A stretch of 10,610 nt of DNA from Bacteroidales bacterium (GTDB lineage: Bacteria > Bacteroidota > Bacteroidia > Bacteroidales > ML635J-15): NCBI GenBank assembly GCA_028701945.1, contig JAQVPT010000102.1, positions 1 to 10,610 of the forward strand, read 5' to 3'. Under the pieces are notes generated by a model that was not told where the DNA came from, did no database searches, and saw only the letters and a program-made list of their open reading frames with translations. The translations under genes and the position numbers were made by a program. This document shows, piece after piece, positions 8,189 to 10,610 of this stretch (its first letter is position 1; each line of letters begins with the position of its first letter).

Positions 8189-9238
8189 ATGGATAACAAA
8201 CATAATGTCAGACAAATATCAGACTTAGGCGAGTTTGGTTTAATAGATCATCTTACATCAAATCTTAAAATTCGTCATAAAGAACTTGTAAAATCGGTTG
8301 GAGATGATGCTGCTGTTTTTGAAAGCGGAGACGAATGCTCTCTTATTACCACAGATTTATTAGTTGAAGGTGTACATTTTAATTTGATTTACACTCCGCT
8401 TAAACATCTTGGTTATAAAGCTGTTGTGGTAAATTTGAGCGATTTATATGCAATGAATGCTACTCCAAAGTACATTACAATTTCTATAGCTCTTAGTAGT
8501 AAATTTTCGGTTGAGGCAATTGATGAACTTTATGCTGGTATAAACTTAGCTTGTGAAAGATTTAATGTTGACCTCATCGGTGGAGATACAACTAGCTCAT
8601 TATCTGGCTTGTTTATTAATATTACTGCGATTGGAACTGCAAAAAAAGAAGATATTGTATATCGTGCAGGTGCTACAAAAAATGATTTAATTTGTGCTAG
8701 TGGCGATCTTGGAGGTGCTTATATGGGCTTGCAATTGTTGGAAAGAGAGAAAAAACTATTTCTTAGTGATACTGGAATACAGCCTAAATTAGATGGATAC
8801 GAATATATTATCGAAAGACAATTAAAACCTGAACCTCGACGAGATATTATTGAAAGTCTTAAGGCTGCCGATATAAAACCAAGCTCAATGATTGATATAT
8901 CTGACGGTTTGTCAAGCGAATTGCTGCATTTGTGTAAACATTCCGATTTAGGTTGCAAAATCTATGAAGAAAAAATCCCAATCAATCCTCAAACTGCTGC
9001 GGCAAGTGAAATGTTTCGCTTAGATCCTTCTTTGCCCGCTTTAAATGGTGGAGAAGATTATGAGCTTTTATTTACAGTTCCGATTAGTAAAAAGGAGGAA
9101 ATCGAAAAAATAAAAGACATCAGCATTATTGGTTATATGTGCGATAAAGCCGAAGGGAAATATTTTGTGCCTCGTAATGGTCAGGAGTTAGAACTTAAAG
9201 CTCAAGGCTGGAATCCGCTGCAAAACGAGGACGAATAG
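8189..9238 (+). CDS. thiL: Thiamine-monophosphate kinase
   Basis: It phosphorylates thiamine monophosphate to thiamine diphosphate with ATP, the last step of de novo cofactor synthesis, in the cytoplasm. The 349-residue protein carries the AIRS/PurM-like two-domain layout. The N-terminal half has 'SVGDDAAVF' (36-44), 'TTDLLVEGVHF' (54-64), 'NLSDLYAMNATP' (82-93) and 'GGDTT' (131-135), all Asp-rich Mg/ATP-binding motifs. The C-terminal half has 'SGDLGGAYMG' (171-180), 'DISDGLSSEL' (236-245) and 'GGEDYELLF' (287-295). All expected motifs are intact. The ATG at 8189 follows an A-rich stretch without a strong ribosome binding site, and the family N-terminus 'SDLGEFGLI' comes soon after it, supporting this start. 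It is divergent from the repeat-protein operon and convergent with the satP-like gene 56 bp downstream. Confidence 0.96.
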   Translation: MDNKHNVRQISDLGEFGLIDHLTSNLKIRHKELVKSVGDDAAVFESGDECSLITTDLLVEGVHFNLIYTPLKHLGYKAVVVNLSDLYAMNATPKYITISIALSSKFSVEAIDELYAGINLACERFNVDLIGGDTTSSLSGLFINITAIGTAKKEDIVYRAGATKNDLICASGDLGGAYMGLQLLEREKKLFLSDTGIQPKLDGYEYIIERQLKPEPRRDIIESLKAADIKPSSMIDISDGLSSELLHLCKHSDLGCKIYEEKIPINPQTAAASEMFRLDPSLPALNGGEDYELLFTVPISKKEEIEKIKDISIIGYMCDKAEGKYFVPRNGQELELKAQGWNPLQNEDE

Positions 9239-9294
9239 TTAGGTTTCAGTTATCTGAAGTGTGGGATTTGAAGTAAATATTTGTTAACCAGATT

Positions 9295-9924
9295 TTATTT
9301 CTTTACAGGTCTAACCGGCATCAGCTCTTTTCCGTAGAGCTCGTTAATTACCCCAGCGATACTTGTATATACTGCAGTAAGCCCGCAAAAGATTCCTTCG
9401 TAACCAGCAATAATGTGGATTATATGACTTCCGGTAAAATTTGCAAGTGCTAGTAAAATGAATAAAACTACCAGAGATCCGAACACTATTTGTAATGCTC
9501 GGCTTATTTTAAATGTACCAATGAACATCCCAAAAGAGAATATTCCCCAAAGGAGTAAATACCATGCCAATTCGGGATGTGTAGGTGCGATAGATTGTGG
9601 GCAATTGTCAAAAACAGAAGGAAAAACCCAAATGCCTACCAAACTAATCCAGAAAAAACCGTATGCAATAAAAGCTGTCATTCCAAAAGTGTTATTCTTT
9701 TTTGACTCCAAAATACCTGCAATTACCTGAGCAAGTCCACCAACAAAAATCCCCATTGCAATAATAACACTAGTTTTATTTGTTATTTCTGCATTAGCAA
9801 GGTTTAATAATATTGTTGTCAAACCGAATCCAAGTAGTCCTAATGGTGCTGGATTTGATGAAGAATCGATAATTTTTACCTGAGAGTTTTCCTGCATAAG
9901 AATAATTTTATTTTTTGTAAACAT
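9295..9924 (-). CDS. satP: SatP/YaaH (GPR1/FUN34) family acetate/succinate transporter
   Basis: This is an inner-membrane channel or symporter of the AceTr family that moves acetate and similar small carboxylates. The 209-residue product has the family signature NPAPLGL (24-30) just before the first membrane helix, and six hydrophobic segments (about 27-43, 51-71, 80-101, 120-137, 143-163, 169-194). The family-like stretches 'FGMFIGTFK' (131-139) and 'AGYEGIFCGLTAVY' (173-186) are also present. It is slightly longer than the 188-residue E. coli SatP. The ATG at 9924 gives a nine-residue leader; a second ATG at 9897 (MQENSQVK) keeps the whole domain and may be the true start, and neither has a clear ribosome binding site. 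It stands alone and convergent with thiL. Substrate specificity cannot be read from the sequence. Confidence 0.9.
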   Translation of the reverse strand: MFTKNKIILMQENSQVKIIDSSSNPAPLGLLGFGLTTILLNLANAEITNKTSVIIAMGIFVGGLAQVIAGILESKKNNTFGMTAFIAYGFFWISLVGIWVFPSVFDNCPQSIAPTHPELAWYLLLWGIFSFGMFIGTFKISRALQIVFGSLVVLFILLALANFTGSHIIHIIAGYEGIFCGLTAVYTSIAGVINELYGKELMPVRPVKK

Positions 9925-10296
9925 AATAATATTTTATAATCAAATGAGAAAATAATTACTAAAAACACATATGTACATAAGTTGCTTATTTAGAGGAGAT
10001 TGGTTGCTATTTTTTAAGGATTCTCCCATTTTTTTCTTCTGGATTATCATCAGTAACCTGCATTTTATTATCAAATACTAGATGTTTTAGTCCCAACTCT
10101 CTCCGATTTATAATCCGAGTGTAATACATCAAACGCATTATTAAACTAAATCACAAAATCTAATTTTTAATAAACTTAGTTGTGTATGTAAATTGTAAGT
10201 GTGAAACTTTGACAATATATGTCCCCATAGATAAATTGCTATTAAACCAACACTAATATACCGCTATTTATAAAATATATTTTGTATCCATGCGTC
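9925..10296. other. AT-rich region between the transporter and IS elements
   Basis: About 370 bp with no large gene. It holds a 43-codon frame on the minus strand (10007-10138), described separately. The part from about 10139 to 10296 probably includes the left end of the IS630-like element whose transposase starts at 10297, but its terminal repeat cannot be fixed because the right end is outside the window or lost. No tRNA or terminator was recognised. Confidence 0.5.
10007..10138 (-). CDS. Hypothetical 43-residue protein, possibly a remnant
   Basis: A minus-strand ATG at 10138 opens 43 codons ending in TAG (10009-10007). The product starts MRLMYYTRIINRREL, continues GLKHLVFDNK and ends in a polar tail (DDNPEEKNGRILKK). 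The composition, basic and aromatic first and charged later without low-complexity runs, looks protein-like. I recognise no family, and no ribosome binding site or promoter box is evident. It sits 82 bp upstream of the transporter gene on the same strand and could be cotranscribed. It may instead be the surviving 3' end of a gene broken when the neighbouring insertion sequences arrived: the frame is blocked by TGA only five codons upstream of the ATG. Confidence 0.35.
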   Translation of the reverse strand: MRLMYYTRIINRRELGLKHLVFDNKMQVTDDNPEEKNGRILKK

Positions 10297-10509
10297 ATGG
10301 ATAAAATGGATTTTAGAAAATTATCAAGTGAACAAAGATATTGCTTTCGTCTGCGAACAATTAACTTGATAAAATCGGGAAAAAAGCAGAAAGATATAGC
10401 TACACTTTTTGGAGTTCGAACTAATACTGTGGGAGATTGGGTAAAGGCATACAAGACAGAGGGTTTGAAAGGGTTAAAAGATAAAATGAATACCCGTATA
10501 TTTACCTAA
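10297..10509 (+). pseudogene. IS630-type transposase, N-terminal fragment
   Basis: Seventy codons from ATG 10297 (an alternative ATG lies at 10306) encode only the DNA-binding N-terminus of an IS630-like transposase. The order is 'MDFRKLSSEQRYCFRL', then a helix-turn-helix of the winged type (about residues 29-50: 'KKQKDIATLFGVRTNTVGDW'), then the linker 'TEGLKGLKDK'. A full-length relative continues for about 250 more residues with a DDE catalytic domain, which is absent. The frame instead reads MNTRIFT and stops. The family-like sequence ends near 10486, just where the control region of a second transposase gene begins, so insertion of that element is the likely cause. A stand-alone HTH regulator is the alternative, but the abrupt end argues for a fragment. 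Confidence 0.75.
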
Positions 10510-10515
10510 TTTTAG

Positions 10516-10523
10516 TATCTTTG
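10516..10523 (+). promoter_or_regulatory. Candidate -7 promoter box for the IS1595-like transposase
   Basis: TATCTTTG is an exact match to the Bacteroidetes -7 consensus TAnnTTTG, 17 bp upstream of the transposase ATG at 10541. It would drive transcription of the element's own transposase. Confidence 0.5.
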
Positions 10524-10540
10524 ACCAAAATATTACTATT

Positions 10541-10610
10541 ATGACATTGATAAATTTTATAGAGTTGTTCCCAGACGAAGAAAGTTGTAAGTTAAAGTTT
10601 AAAGAATATA
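10541..10610 (+). CDS. IS1595-family transposase, N-terminal start only
   Basis: The frame from ATG 10541 runs off the window after 23 codons. The visible start, 'MTLINFIELFPDEESCKLKF', matches the N-terminal pattern of IS1595-type transposases, in which an FPDEExC segment precedes a zinc-ribbon (two CxxC pairs) and then the ISXO2-like DDE domain. Those downstream domains are beyond the end, so family assignment rests on this short motif and the IS-like context. It lies in the same direction as the broken IS630-type transposase just upstream. Confidence 0.65.
   Translation, partial: MTLINFIELFPDEESCKLKFKEY

Larger units (their letters stand above)
10486..10610 (+). mobile_element. Left end of an IS1595-like insertion sequence (partial)
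   Basis: The bases from about 10486 to 10540 are the short leader expected at the left end of an insertion sequence, followed by a transposase start at 10541. The left boundary is inferred from where the IS630-type coding sequence ends; the terminal inverted repeat and target duplication cannot be verified because the right end is outside the window. Confidence 0.5.

Noticed and set aside
9245..9258. Hairpin TTCAG-TTAT-CTGAA between thiL and the transporter gene
   Set aside because: The stem is only 5 bp and no T tract follows on either strand, so it is not supported as a terminator.
10272..10283. 12-bp palindrome AAAATATATTTT before the IS630-type gene
   Set aside because: It consists only of A and T in very AT-rich DNA and is expected by chance; no operator or terminal repeat can be argued from it.
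10282..10296. TTG start giving a five-residue longer IS630-type transposase
   Set aside because: The ATGs at 10297 and 10306 are better starts, and the family N-terminus begins at about 'MDFRKLS'; the extra residues (MYPCV) add nothing family-like.

Overview
The window looks like a chromosomal segment of an AT-rich member of the Bacteroidetes. Two neighbouring secreted proteins end in type IX secretion (T9SS) type A sorting domains (YPNP...). Surface modules typical of that phylum are present (cohesin-like, Ig-like and 'ICxGxxxxWxGNxYxxxGTYYD' repeats). Gene starts lack clear Shine-Dalgarno sequences, and boxes matching the Bacteroidetes -7 consensus TAnnTTTG occur where promoters are expected. 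The species cannot be named from the sequence alone.

Layout. (1) 1-4743, plus strand: the 3' end of a secreted protein with a dockerin-like stretch, one cohesin-like domain and a T9SS tail. It is followed 15 bp later by a complete 1289-residue protein with a signal peptide, four cohesin-like domains alternating with three Ig-like domains, a 51-residue tandem repeat array and its own T9SS tail. A strong hairpin terminator follows at 4761-4794. (2) 8090-5060, minus strand: a probable three-gene operon. It encodes an unrecognised exported protein made of ten ~35-residue repeats, then epoxyqueuosine reductase QueG (its start overlaps the upstream gene by 26 bp), then a membrane-anchored phosphatidylserine decarboxylase 24 bp downstream. 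(3) 8189-9238, plus strand: thiamine-monophosphate kinase ThiL, transcribed divergently from that operon across a 98-bp promoter region. (4) 9924-9295, minus strand: a SatP/YaaH (GPR1/FUN34) family acetate/succinate transporter, convergent with thiL. (5) 9925-10610: an AT-rich stretch with an unlisted 43-codon small ORF on the minus strand, then an IS630-type transposase N-terminus that breaks off after its helix-turn-helix. The start of a second transposase (IS1595-like) lies immediately downstream and runs off the window, so this looks like an IS inserted into an IS.

How the genes relate. QueG (tRNA queuosine), PSD (phosphatidylethanolamine synthesis), ThiL (thiamine diphosphate) and SatP (small carboxylate uptake) are ordinary housekeeping functions with no evident joint pathway. 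The accessory content is the pair of T9SS cell-surface proteins, the ten-repeat exported protein and the nested insertion sequences. I see no convincing defence system, CRISPR array, tRNA or rRNA. The best candidates for something little described are the cohesin-like/dockerin-like surface pair and the ten-repeat protein.
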